From contig NZ_JBFNXH010000011.1 of NCBI RefSeq assembly GCF_040812395.1, positions 124,001 through 188,000 on the forward strand: 64,000 bases of DNA, written 5' to 3'. Shown one piece after another: positions 1 to 7,941 of this stretch. The notes below the pieces were generated by a model. That model worked only from the letters and a program-made list of their open reading frames with translations. It searched no databases and was not told the origin of the DNA. Both the position numbers and the translations under genes were made by a program. This DNA is from Paenibacillus_E sp040812395. Lineage in GTDB: Bacteria > Bacillota > Bacilli > Paenibacillales > NBRC-103111. Numbering within the stretch: the stretch's first letter is position 1; each line of letters begins with the position of its first letter.

Positions 1-671
1 CTGGACGGTGGCATGGGTAGGAAGTTGAGATGAACGCCAATAATGTTCTCAGGGGCTAGTTGGCCCATAGCCAGTGAAACCACCGAACCAACGTCTCCTC
101 CCTGAACGCCGTATTGGTCATAGCCCAGACGCTTCATGAGTTCAACATACGCCTCAGCAACTCGCTGGACATTCCATCCAGTTTCATTCGTCGGACCAGA
201 GAAGCCATAGCCGGGTATAGATGGAATTACTAGATGGAAGGCATCAGACTTGTCACCGCCATAGGCTCGCGGGTTGGTAAGAGGACCGATTACATCCAGG
301 AACTCTATGATAGAACCGGGCCATCCATGGTTGAGAATAAGCGGAATTGCATCCGGCTCAGATGAGCGAATATGCAGGAAATGTATATTTGCACCATCAA
401 TTGTTGTGGTAAATTGAGGAAACTCATTCAACCGTTCCTCTTGCTTACGCCAGTCATACGAGGTGCGCCAGTACTCCGCTAACTCCTTTATATGCCCAAG
501 CGCTGCACCGTATCTTTCTCCTACGCCAGGTAATTCGTCGGGCCAACGAGTATGGCTTAGTCGATTATGAAGATCATCGAGTTCACTTTGAGGGATTGCG
601 ATGCGAAATGGCCGGATTGAAGTATCCGTGAGTTCGTTGTTGTTGGTGTCAAAAGGGTTTGTATATTCCAT
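1..671 (-). CDS. Epoxide hydrolase, alpha/beta-hydrolase fold (3' end outside window)
   Basis: The reading frame stays open from the ATG at 671 to the window edge, giving the first 223 residues. It opens with an epoxide-hydrolase N-terminal (EHN) region (IRPFRIAIPQSELDDLHNRL, W at RWPDE). The alpha/beta-hydrolase oxyanion motif HGWPGS follows near residue 115, and the nucleophile elbow GGDVG near residue 195 carries the expected catalytic Asp. The family hydrolyses epoxides to diols through an Asp-ester intermediate; the catalytic His and second acid lie beyond the edge. A good site, AGAAGGAG, precedes the start. It is the last visible gene of a minus-strand run (efflux pump, DUF5519, hydrolase), so a role in xenobiotic detoxification is plausible but inferred. 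Confidence 0.85.
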   Translation of the reverse strand, partial: MEYTNPFDTNNNELTDTSIRPFRIAIPQSELDDLHNRLSHTRWPDELPGVGERYGAALGHIKELAEYWRTSYDWRKQEERLNEFPQFTTTIDGANIHFLHIRSSEPDAIPLILNHGWPGSIIEFLDVIGPLTNPRAYGGDKSDAFHLVIPSIPGYGFSGPTNETGWNVQRVAEAYVELMKRLGYDQYGVQGGDVGSVVSLAMGQLAPENIIGVHLNFLPMPPS

Positions 672-695
672 ATTTATCAGTCTCCTTCTCTCATT

Positions 696-1067
696 CTAAT
701 TTTTGTAAACGATCCTATTATCTATAAGCTCACTTTTTGCCTGGCGTGTAACTAGATCCTCATACTTGAGCCGTAAAAGTTCAATAGCTCTATGCACATC
801 TTCATTTGATTTTAAATAAACAGATACCCAACCAGAATCAGGAAACATATGATGGGGCTCGGCACGCCCTGAGGCTACGAGTTGATCGCGTACTGCTTTC
901 GGCAAAAGCAAGTCGACCAGATAATCGCCATGTAAATGTCCGATTTCTTTTCCTCTGAACTGAAATTCAATCCCTCCGAAACGGTGTGGCTGCTGTATTA
1001 CTTCTGGCCATGTAAGCAATTGGTCGATTAACTTTGCAGTTAACATAAACACCACTTTCCTTTTCAA
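696..1067 (-). CDS. DUF5519 (luciferase-like domain) family protein
   Basis: This is a 123-residue soluble protein. The PHHMFPDSGWVSVYL segment near residue 72, followed by a helix that ends ELLRLKYE, matches my recollection of the small DUF5519 'luciferase' family, whose biochemical function is not established. The start is a TTG (1067) with GAAGGAG eight bases upstream; an in-frame ATG at 1046 with a weaker site is the alternative. It sits 24 bp before the epoxide hydrolase and 61 bp after the efflux gene, so co-transcription is likely. Despite the domain name there is no reason to infer light emission. Confidence 0.75.
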   Translation of the reverse strand: MKRKVVFMLTAKLIDQLLTWPEVIQQPHRFGGIEFQFRGKEIGHLHGDYLVDLLLPKAVRDQLVASGRAEPHHMFPDSGWVSVYLKSNEDVHRAIELLRLKYEDLVTRQAKSELIDNRIVYKN

Positions 1068-1128
1068 TTATTTCACTCCTTCGTAAATCCACCGCTCACC
1101 GGAGCATATTTACCGGACTTGTGCCGTT

Positions 1129-2499
1129 TTATATGGAAACACTTGAATTCCTGGTACGGAATTGCAAGCGGTAGAATAACAAGATCCCCACATGCATTGC
1201 GGCAAGAACGAGATACATATTGCTGAATAGGGCACTGTTCGGATCGACATGTATCGGATTCCAATTTACGGATGAACCATGCGCCGCTATAATAGCGTAA
1301 ACGCCTGCAGCCATTCCTTGGGATATAAAATTGATCATTGAGAAAAGCCCCATTCCTACGCCAACCTGATCTTTGGGCAATGATCTTGAGATGGAATTGG
1401 ACATCGCAATCTGCAAGAAAGATTGCCCGACGTTACCGAATATTAAAAAGATCGAAATCCATAACGGTGAGATTCCTGTGAAGATGGACAACAAGGCAAA
1501 ACAAGTAATTAAAGATCCAGAAGCAACAAAGATTAGATAGGAATTGCCTTTCAAATCCGCCAGTTTCCCACCTTTACGCCCCAGAATGGCGGAGGCAACC
1601 GCAGCAGGGACCATAGCGAAACCGATCCAATTGGAACCCAGACGATATACTTCCGAGAACAGAATTGGAGTTAACAAGTACAAGGAAATGCCAATGCCAC
1701 TAATGAGAGATGCAAGCGCAAGTCCGATGACATACCTTTTGTTTTGAAACAATTGGGGCTGAATAAACGCTTCTTTGGTTTGACAGATTCGCAGGATGAA
1801 AAGGATTAAAGCCGCTAATCCGACAACCAGATACCACCAGGTTAGATTCGTGACCCCAAGCAGGAGCAGCGTAATGGATGCAGCGAGCAGGATTCCGCCA
1901 AGCCAATCGAATTTCCGAGGAGCTTCTTTCACTTCATGTTCCAAATATTTGCGATAAAGCGGTAGCAGCAGCACGATCAACAAGGAGGGTAAAAATAACC
2001 ATCTCCAGTTCACAAAACTGACGACAAGCGCCGAAATGACAGGTGCAAGAGCGCTTCCGAGTGCTATCCCGACGGCTGTCATGCTTAATGCGGAGCCTCT
2101 CTTCTCAGGTGAGAAATACCGCACGGGGATAATTAATGCAATTGCCGGAATAGCCGCAGCCCCCGCAGATTGCAGGCATCTTCCGAGAAGTGCCATCCAG
2201 AAGGTTTGAGAGACTAGCCCTACAAGAGAACCGACTGCAAACAATGCCAGACCGAATATCAATAAACTCTTTAGTTGAAATCTGTCTGCCAGCTTCCCAT
2301 ATGTCACGGTTCCAAGCGCATAGATAAGCGTATAGGCGGATGAGAGCCAACTCACCTGAGCAAGGGTAAGATGGAACTCCTTGCTAATTTGCGGAAGCAC
2401 AACGTTAAACATAAGCGCGCTCATCGATGACATCATTACGGTAAACATCATTAGGCGCATTAAGATCAGACCTTTACTTTGCCGTGTATCAGAATTCAT
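1129..2499 (-). CDS. MFS drug efflux transporter, DHA2/TetL-like
   Basis: A 456-residue membrane protein with about 12-14 hydrophobic segments. Motif A-like GKLADRFQLK lies in the loop after TM2 and a degenerate antiporter motif C (GIALGSALAPVISALV) lies near TM5. The long hydrophobic N-terminus (MMSSMSALMFNVVLPQI) resembles the TetL/QacA proton-coupled drug exporters. The start has TAAGGAGTGATAGG just upstream. It is preceded by its TetR regulator (2560-3147), and an 18-bp operator lies between them at 2525-2542, so the pump probably has its own TetR-repressed promoter. The substrate cannot be told from sequence; clinical resistance should not be assumed. Confidence 0.85.
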   Translation of the reverse strand: MNSDTRQSKGLILMRLMMFTVMMSSMSALMFNVVLPQISKEFHLTLAQVSWLSSAYTLIYALGTVTYGKLADRFQLKSLLIFGLALFAVGSLVGLVSQTFWMALLGRCLQSAGAAAIPAIALIIPVRYFSPEKRGSALSMTAVGIALGSALAPVISALVVSFVNWRWLFLPSLLIVLLLPLYRKYLEHEVKEAPRKFDWLGGILLAASITLLLLGVTNLTWWYLVVGLAALILFILRICQTKEAFIQPQLFQNKRYVIGLALASLISGIGISLYLLTPILFSEVYRLGSNWIGFAMVPAAVASAILGRKGGKLADLKGNSYLIFVASGSLITCFALLSIFTGISPLWISIFLIFGNVGQSFLQIAMSNSISRSLPKDQVGVGMGLFSMINFISQGMAAGVYAIIAAHGSSVNWNPIHVDPNSALFSNMYLVLAAMHVGILLFYRLQFRTRNSSVSI

Positions 2500-2524
2500 A
2501 GCCTATCACTCCTTATATAATGTA

Positions 2525-2542
2525 TGAAAGTACTTACTTGCA
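2525..2542. promoter_or_regulatory. TetR-type operator upstream of efflux gene
   Basis: TGAAAGTACTTACTTGCA is an 18-bp imperfect palindrome (8-bp arms, 2-bp spacer). It is nearly identical to the element at 3166-3183 in front of the TetR gene, and lies 26 bp upstream of the efflux ATG. Confidence 0.75.
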
Positions 2543-2559
2543 TATTGTTTTTAAAAAAA

Positions 2560-3147
2560 CTAGGGGGTTAATGCCCTAGTGAATAACCGTACGCTTTCCT
2601 CGATAAATCCGTCCAACGCGTTTTCTGGAGCGGCCACCTTTGCACTCATCTTACTGATGAACGCACCATAATTCATCCACATGAAAGACTGCGCCTGAAG
2701 TTCAAAATCCGATGCTACCACTTTATTTTGATCCGACATGTCGGCCAAATATTTCGTTAGCAGTCTTTTTAGATGTTGTGGATGGCGCGCGGCCTCATCA
2801 AGAACCTCATCGGGGAGATTGCTGCTTCCTTTATGAGTGACTAAAAATAATTTTCTGTTCCGATACATGATCTTATGATAGGTTCGGCTGATCGTTAGCA
2901 GATCCGAATGAAGTTCCCCTGTCAGCCCCTCGTTAAATAGCTGGGTCATCTCTTCGGCATAATGATAGCGATTAAATGCGGCCTCAACCAGCTTCTGCTT
3001 CGTTCCGAAATGGCGAAATAACGTAACTTCGTTCACTCCCGCAGCAGCGGCAATCTCTTTGGTTGTCGTTCCGTCATATCCATTTTGTGCCATGAGATCG
3101 ATTGCCGCCAACAGAAGTTTTTCACTAGTACTTTGATTATTGCTCAT
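2560..3147 (-). CDS. TetR/AcrR family transcriptional repressor
   Basis: A 195-residue protein with the TetR N-terminal helix-turn-helix: MAQNGYDGTTTKEIAAAAGV followed by NEVTLFRHFGTKQKLVEAAF (residues about 18-60). A variable, mostly helical ligand domain follows. TetR members repress adjacent genes until a ligand binds. It lies immediately upstream of a drug-type MFS exporter on the same strand, and matching 18-bp palindromes sit before its own start (3166-3183) and before the pump (2525-2542). Autorepression plus pump repression is the natural reading. The ligand is unknown. Confidence 0.9.
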   Translation of the reverse strand: MSNNQSTSEKLLLAAIDLMAQNGYDGTTTKEIAAAAGVNEVTLFRHFGTKQKLVEAAFNRYHYAEEMTQLFNEGLTGELHSDLLTISRTYHKIMYRNRKLFLVTHKGSSNLPDEVLDEAARHPQHLKRLLTKYLADMSDQNKVVASDFELQAQSFMWMNYGAFISKMSAKVAAPENALDGFIEESVRLFTRALTP

Positions 3148-3165
3148 TGATCTTACCCTTTCTAA

Positions 3166-3183
3166 TGCAAGTACTTACTTACA
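3166..3183. promoter_or_regulatory. TetR-type operator upstream of regulator gene
   Basis: TGCAAGTACTTACTTACA is the partner of the 2525-2542 element. Read on the other strand it is TGTAAGTA-AG-TACTTGCA, a two-fold symmetric site with 8-bp arms. It begins 19 bp upstream of the TetR start, where it would block transcription. Confidence 0.75.
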
Positions 3184-3214
3184 TTCCTTACTATACTTGA
3201 GTCTTGGCACAATG

Positions 3215-4300
3215 TCAAGCGTATATCTCACCATTGACTCGGTTTTCAAATGAAACTGACAGGGATAGCCTATCTAACACGCTTATCAATTCAAACTGTT
3301 GATCAATATGATAAACTCCGTGTCTACACTCTGAACGATAAACCCTATCAGCTACGAAAAAAGCTACTCTTGCGGTAATGTCAGCCTCGTTCTTCCCTAG
3401 CAAGAAACACTCCACTTTTGTATCTTCATTACACTTTTTGCCCCATGCATCTATTTTTATGGAAATGAGCTCTTTTCCGAATCGTATCTTCCCGAACATA
3501 CGTACTACCGCATCTCGAATCCACCGTATTTTCAATAGTTTGGTGATTTTGGCCGCCTTAAGCAAATACAATCCTTTCGTCATTGCATAGCTGTCAAAAC
3601 AAAGTCTTGTGGCCACCCAAGGAGCATCAAGTGTCCGCATCAACGAATGTTGATCTGAAAAGTTGAATCGGTATGCTTTCCATTTTCCCAATCCGCTGCC
3701 AAAATCCGTTGTTTTCCCATCAGAAAAGCTAGAGACAACGATGTTTCTTCCATCTTTCAGCAGATTGAAGTCTTTGTACCAATTGTCGACCGTCCACTCG
3801 ATTGCGCCTTTTCCGTGATAGTCTCCCAATCCGCTCAACAGAGAGATATCGATAGCGTCTGTCCGATCCAATTGATTGTTTGCGTGTAAAGCCATCAAAT
3901 TCGTCAGGCCTGGAGCCAGCCCAACACTCAACATTGCTGTTACCTTATTCTCTGCAGCCAGCGCGTGTAGAGTCTCAACTTTGGCCAAAAAAGAATAGTC
4001 CGCGGAGATATCCACATAGTGAGTACCATTTTCAATACAGGAACGGACGAAAGCCACATCCAACTGATCCAGACACATCACGATTAGCTTGGTGTTATCC
4101 CAAAATTTCGAATCAACCTTTTCCTTGATGTCTAATTGCAAAGGACTAACCTTGCCCCCAGTTGTCTGGCAGAATTGCTCAGCGCTTCCCAGGCTTCTTC
4201 CCGCCGCATAAACTTTCCCAGGATACAAATCGCCCAAATCCCTGCAGATTGCTCCTCCAACACGACCATACCCACCAACCACGACAATATTTTCCTTCAT
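3215..4300 (-). CDS. Saccharopine dehydrogenase-like NAD(P)-binding oxidoreductase
   Basis: The start chosen is the ATG at 4300 (MKENIVVVGGYGRVGGAI) because AGGAG lies eight bases before it; an upstream in-frame start at 4327 has no site. The N-terminus is a Rossmann dinucleotide-binding fold, GGYGRVGG near residue 10, followed by VYAAGRS. The VDISADYSF and MLSVGLAPGLTNLMA segments are typical of saccharopine-dehydrogenase-type proteins annotated from genomes. The product is about 361 residues. The substrate is not predictable; members include saccharopine, carboxynorspermidine and unassigned dehydrogenases. The MFS stop is only four bases upstream, which implies translational coupling and possibly a metabolite made here and exported there. 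Confidence 0.75.
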   Translation of the reverse strand: MKENIVVVGGYGRVGGAICRDLGDLYPGKVYAAGRSLGSAEQFCQTTGGKVSPLQLDIKEKVDSKFWDNTKLIVMCLDQLDVAFVRSCIENGTHYVDISADYSFLAKVETLHALAAENKVTAMLSVGLAPGLTNLMALHANNQLDRTDAIDISLLSGLGDYHGKGAIEWTVDNWYKDFNLLKDGRNIVVSSFSDGKTTDFGSGLGKWKAYRFNFSDQHSLMRTLDAPWVATRLCFDSYAMTKGLYLLKAAKITKLLKIRWIRDAVVRMFGKIRFGKELISIKIDAWGKKCNEDTKVECFLLGKNEADITARVAFFVADRVYRSECRHGVYHIDQQFELISVLDRLSLSVSFENRVNGEIYA

Positions 4301-4304
4301 TGGG

Positions 4305-5759
4305 TTAGCTCCTGTTCGTTTTTTCATACGTTGGATTAAAAACAGCTGTACAGATGACGCTCAATGCCGCTAAACCGGCCAGAACCCAGAAAACCGCATG
4401 AAATCCAGCCGTCATTGCTTCTGGAGCGTATATGCCTTGGTCCGGGTTCGCCTGCATGTATTTTCCTGTCCATACTGAGGCGACAATCGCCGCCATTGTG
4501 ATCCCTACTGCCCCACCCAGCTGCTCGCTCATATTGATGATACCGGCAGCAGTTCCCGAATAGATCTTCTCCAAGCCTGAGAAACTTAAAATGTTGATGG
4601 ACGGGAAAATGAGTCCCCACCCGATTCCTCCGATAATAAGTGCTGGCAATAAATCGATAAAATAGTTTCCTTCTGCTGGTATCCGAGTTAAATAGATAAA
4701 CATTGCCGTTACAAGCAGTTGCCCGGTAATCAGTAAACGTTTTACACCGAAACGCGGAATAAGACGCGATATCAAATTGGCGCATAGAATCGTGAATACA
4801 GCAGCCGCCAAGTAGCCAAAAGCCGTTTGGAGTGCTGAAAAATGCAGTACATTTTGCATATAAAGAGTAAGCAGAAAAAATAGTGAAAAGTGGTAGGAAC
4901 CTGCTAAAACTCCGATAATAATTCCTGCTTTCATAGTCGGTTGACCGACTAGAAATAGCGGCAGAAGCGGAGATTTCGCTTTACGTTGAATGAGGGTAAA
5001 GCCAAAGAAAAGAAATAGAGCAGTTAATAAATATAAGATTGTACTTGGAGCCGTCCAACCTACTTGCGGTGCCTGAGTGAGCGCGTAAAGAAATGCCATC
5101 ATACCCGAAGATACGGTGAGTGCGCCTGCAACGTCTAGCTTCTGGCTCTTCCGTTCTGTGTTGTCCTTGGGCAGTAGAAGTGGACCGACGATCAGCGCGA
5201 ACACGCCAAGAGGGACATTGAAGAAAAAGAACCATGTCCAACCGAATGTTGTCGTGATGATTCCGCTCAGTACGCTCCCCAATGCGCCACCTGCGCCAAA
5301 CACTGCACCCCAAATGCCTAATGCAATATTGCGTTCGCGACCTTCTGAAAACATTCTGGTCACCGTCGAAAGCGATGTAGGCGCAAGTAAAGCGGCAGAG
5401 ATCCCCTGAATAGCACGAAAAACGATCAAGGAAGTATCGGACCAAGCCAATCCACATAGCAGGGAAGTGACGGAGAATAAGGCGGTACTTATCAAAAACA
5501 TTCGTTTGCGTCCCCAAAGATCCGCAATCCTGCCGCCTAGAAGTAAGCAGCCTCCAAACATAATTTGATAGGCGCTTACGACCCATTGCAGGTTTGTCTC
5601 CGAAAAATGGAGCGCTTGCTTTATGGATGGCAGAGCAACGTTTAAGCCTGCTATGTCGATGACAATCATGAATTGCGCAGCCATAAGCGCAATAAGGGCA
5701 ATCCAGCGACTCGAATTATTCCTGGGAGAAATCCGGGGTTGATAAGCATATTGCTTCAT
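4305..5759 (-). CDS. MFS transporter, DHA2 (EmrB/QacA) family
   Basis: About 484 residues and 14 predicted transmembrane segments. Motif D1-like AQFMIVIDIAGLNVALPSI lies in TM1, motif A (GGRIADLWGRKRMF) lies after TM2, and a motif C-like Gly-rich TM5 (GAVFGAGGALGSVLSG) is present. This is the classic proton-driven drug exporter architecture. I place the start at the ATG at 5759, which has TGGAGG upstream; the ATG at 5777 has no ribosome site. The stop lies 4 bp before the dehydrogenase-like gene. A pair of 13-bp direct repeats at 5834-5863 upstream may be an operator; no dedicated regulator is adjacent. Confidence 0.85.
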   Translation of the reverse strand: MKQYAYQPRISPRNNSSRWIALIALMAAQFMIVIDIAGLNVALPSIKQALHFSETNLQWVVSAYQIMFGGCLLLGGRIADLWGRKRMFLISTALFSVTSLLCGLAWSDTSLIVFRAIQGISAALLAPTSLSTVTRMFSEGRERNIALGIWGAVFGAGGALGSVLSGIITTTFGWTWFFFFNVPLGVFALIVGPLLLPKDNTERKSQKLDVAGALTVSSGMMAFLYALTQAPQVGWTAPSTILYLLTALFLFFGFTLIQRKAKSPLLPLFLVGQPTMKAGIIIGVLAGSYHFSLFFLLTLYMQNVLHFSALQTAFGYLAAAVFTILCANLISRLIPRFGVKRLLITGQLLVTAMFIYLTRIPAEGNYFIDLLPALIIGGIGWGLIFPSINILSFSGLEKIYSGTAAGIINMSEQLGGAVGITMAAIVASVWTGKYMQANPDQGIYAPEAMTAGFHAVFWVLAGLAALSVICTAVFNPTYEKTNRS

Positions 5760-5833
5760 TGTGGGTTGAACCTCCATATTTTTGATTTAGTCTTCCGGTA
5801 TTCACTGAACCTGATGGAACAATAATTAAATGA

Positions 5834-5863
5834 ATACATTTGTTGTGTTTATACATTTGTTGT
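5834..5863. promoter_or_regulatory. Tandem 13-bp repeats, candidate operator
   Basis: ATACATTTGTTGT occurs at 5834-5846 and again at 5851-5863, a 17-bp period. The second copy extends to 5865 as ATACA-N5-TGTAT, a small palindrome. It lies 75-100 bp upstream of the DHA2 exporter start, in the promoter zone. The binding protein is unknown. Confidence 0.45.
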
Positions 5864-5978
5864 ATATATGCAATTATAATCCATTCTTAATCGTTGTCAA
5901 CATAATTCAACGTGTCGCATGCAAAAAAATTTATATAAGTTAGGTGATAGTTGCACATTCTTGGGCTGTTAAACAAGA

Positions 5979-6379
5979 AAGAACCTGAGGGCTGTGCCTC
6001 AGGTTCTTGTCTAAACCCATACGTCTAGGCATGGGGAGGGAATTTGGGTATAGCGTTCCAACTGCTATCGCTTTTCCCCCACAGCTATTCCCTTTTTTGT
6101 TCTACTCTGTGCTGCCTTCACGGAGGAGATACTTCCAGACCGCAAATTCCCCATGCACAGCGATATCGACGGAACTACGATGCCTTATTCCACAACAACT
6201 TCCCTTTTCTCCCCCTGAAGAGGAACTAGGGTGCGCTAAATGAGCGAAACTGTGCCTAGAGTCCAGCATTTCCTGCTCATAACGCACGGTAGTTCCGCGA
6301 AACTATCCCTGCAACCGAAAATACCGCCTCATAACGCACCCACGTTCCGCTCACCCATGCAAAAAGGCGATCTATCGCC
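5979..6379. repeat. Dispersed intergenic repeat, copy A
   Basis: This is the first of four related non-coding repeats (others near 17.0, 26.7 and 63.1 kb). It begins with a perfect 12-bp hairpin (AAGAACCTGAGG, 6-nt loop, 5979-6008) and contains four 17-bp units GGAAC-N5-TGC-N-TTA: forward at 6171 and 6222, reverse ending at 6296 and 6348. All are arranged symmetrically about position 6259. It shares the left hairpin segment only with copy D and is truncated on the right relative to the other three. It occupies most of the gap between the divergent genes at 5759 (minus) and 6482 (plus). No reading frame is kept between copies. Confidence 0.85.
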
Positions 6380-6481
6380 CCCAATAATAACCAATTAATT
6401 TAACGAACAATGATCATAGTTCCTACGTCAAATTTACGTAATATGATATTTCACACATCTTTAAGACATAGGAGAAAAATG

Positions 6482-6949
6482 ATGAAAAGATCTTTTAAAT
6501 TGCTGCCTTATTGGCATACATTCTGTGAACAGTTGGAGACTTATCTGGAAGCACAAACGTTAAAATGGAAAAAACGGTTAAATCCCTTGACTAATAAAAT
6601 AGGATTCGGTATCTACTTTTACAAAAATATCACCATCAACCTAAATCGTCTGAACAAAGAGATATTCGAAATTACGAAGGACAGTGTCAACTTTTCGAAT
6701 TTCAACAAAGCTACATTTCCAAGTTTCGTATCGGTTGCTGATGGAATTCATGCTACGATGTTTACGAAACTGCCAAACTATGTCGTTCAGCAGATTACAT
6801 CTTTGGTTAGAACGCTGCCAGCTTTTAAATCACTACAATCCGTTTTACGCTCGTATGGGTACAAATGTGAACTTACATACAATCAAGAACGAATATTTTT
6901 TGGCTCGCTACAGATACACTTTATAAAAATCCATCAAGGAAATTGTTAA
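6482..6949 (+). CDS. Hypothetical protein beside spore-coat glycosyltransferases
   Basis: About 155 residues, basic, with no signal peptide or transmembrane segment. The start at 6482 (MKRSFKLLPYWHTF) is favoured because AGGAG lies seven bases upstream; a second ATG at 6479 is directly adjacent and earlier ones lack a site. I do not recognise a family. Visible features are an aromatic-rich N-terminus, LKWKKRLNPLTNKIGFGIYF around residues 27-46, and repeated Lys/Asn/Phe residues. It converges on the GT2 gene (6970-7677) with 20 bp between stops and lies in a neighbourhood of spore-surface genes. A spore-related role is only a guess from context. Confidence 0.6.
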   Translation: MKRSFKLLPYWHTFCEQLETYLEAQTLKWKKRLNPLTNKIGFGIYFYKNITINLNRLNKEIFEITKDSVNFSNFNKATFPSFVSVADGIHATMFTKLPNYVVQQITSLVRTLPAFKSLQSVLRSYGYKCELTYNQERIFFGSLQIHFIKIHQGNC

Positions 6950-6969
6950 TCCCTAGAATTAAATATCGA

Positions 6970-7677
6970 CTAAGGCCGAGTAGCGAGTTCACGGAATTTA
7001 TCGGTTCTTGCTAAGATCAGACTTCCCTTTAACAGATAATCGTCTCCGGCTGTCCATGTGTGGCTCTGTTTGTTCTTCCTTCTGATTTGAACATAATTGT
7101 AGGGACTTGGCGCGTATATCTTATAGCCTTTTGCCCGGCATCTGCTTAAAAAGGCTACGTCTTCCCCTAATGATGTATTGGGAAATCGTACGTGGTTGAA
7201 AACTCGTCTTTTAAATAAGATTGTCCCCCCTGCGACAAGTCCCACAAATTTATTTCGCTTCGTAGGAAAACGGAGGATGAGCAGCTTTCTCGATTCAAGA
7301 TAGGACATATACGCGCGCTTCCCGATAACATCAGCACCCGAACGAAGCAGCGCTCTCATCTGCTCCACCAAATAATGTGGTGAATAGTAATCATCATCAT
7401 CGAATTTAGTAATAACCGGGTATTTTGTCTTGCTTGCCGCAAAATTTAAGCACATGCCCAACGAGACTTTCTCAGGCAGTTTAAAGACCGAAACCTGTCT
7501 ATGGCCTCTAACTATTTTGCGATACTTGGATAAATCCATGCTGTCTTTATTCAATACAATAATTAGTTCTTTTAGCTTGTAAAGCTGACTTTTGTAATTA
7601 GCGAGGATATTAGCAAAAAATTGCGGACGATTCGTAGAGATAATAATAGAAACCCCTTGTAAATTATCCTGTTTCAA
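6970..7677 (-). CDS. Family 2 glycosyltransferase, CgeD/spore-coat type
   Basis: I place the start at the TTG at 7677, which has AGGAGG ten bases upstream. Longer frames reaching 7770 have no usable site and add a segment absent from GT2 proteins. The product of about 235 residues opens with the GT-A strand GVSIIISTNRPQFFANILAN. The metal-binding acidic run KFDDDDYYSPHYLVEQM follows near residue 90 and the acceptor-side SLGEDVAFLSRCRAKGYKIY near residue 165. GT2 enzymes transfer a sugar from a nucleotide donor with inversion. A divergent CotSA-like GT4 and an ATP-grasp coat protein follow, which suggests glycan decoration of the spore surface. Confidence 0.8.
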   Translation of the reverse strand: MKQDNLQGVSIIISTNRPQFFANILANYKSQLYKLKELIIVLNKDSMDLSKYRKIVRGHRQVSVFKLPEKVSLGMCLNFAASKTKYPVITKFDDDDYYSPHYLVEQMRALLRSGADVIGKRAYMSYLESRKLLILRFPTKRNKFVGLVAGGTILFKRRVFNHVRFPNTSLGEDVAFLSRCRAKGYKIYAPSPYNYVQIRRKNKQSHTWTAGDDYLLKGSLILARTDKFRELATRP

Positions 7678-7813
7678 ACTGATTCTCCCTCCTATCTCTG
7701 AAATTTTCACATCTGCTATACAATATGAAAGACTAACCAACTTGATTGGACAGTGTTCGATCTTAGACACCTCTTATTGAAATCAAACCAATAAAGGCAC
7801 CTATCATACCCAG

Positions 7814-7852
7814 AAAAAAAAACAACTTCTATAAAACGAAGTTGTTTTTTTT
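7814..7852. terminator. Bidirectional A/T-flanked hairpin in a divergent gap
   Basis: AACAACTTC and GAAGTTGTT form a 9-bp stem (7821-7829 with 7838-7846), flanked by runs of A and T, so it reads as an intrinsic terminator on both strands. It is oddly placed between two divergent starts (7677 minus, 7942 plus), where it may act as a leader attenuator or insulator. Confidence 0.6.
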
Positions 7853-7941
7853 CACTAGACATTGCTACAAGAAACTTTCTTGTTACTTGAATATTCTGTT
7901 GGCGAGACAAGGTTGGCAGTAAATGAAAGGTGTGAATTGCT

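Noticed and set aside
6171..6348. A possible CRISPR array, because similar 17-bp units recur at about 51-bp spacing.
   Set aside because: Only four units per copy, two of them inverted, with linkers conserved between copies and no cas genes. CRISPR repeats are directly oriented with unique spacers.
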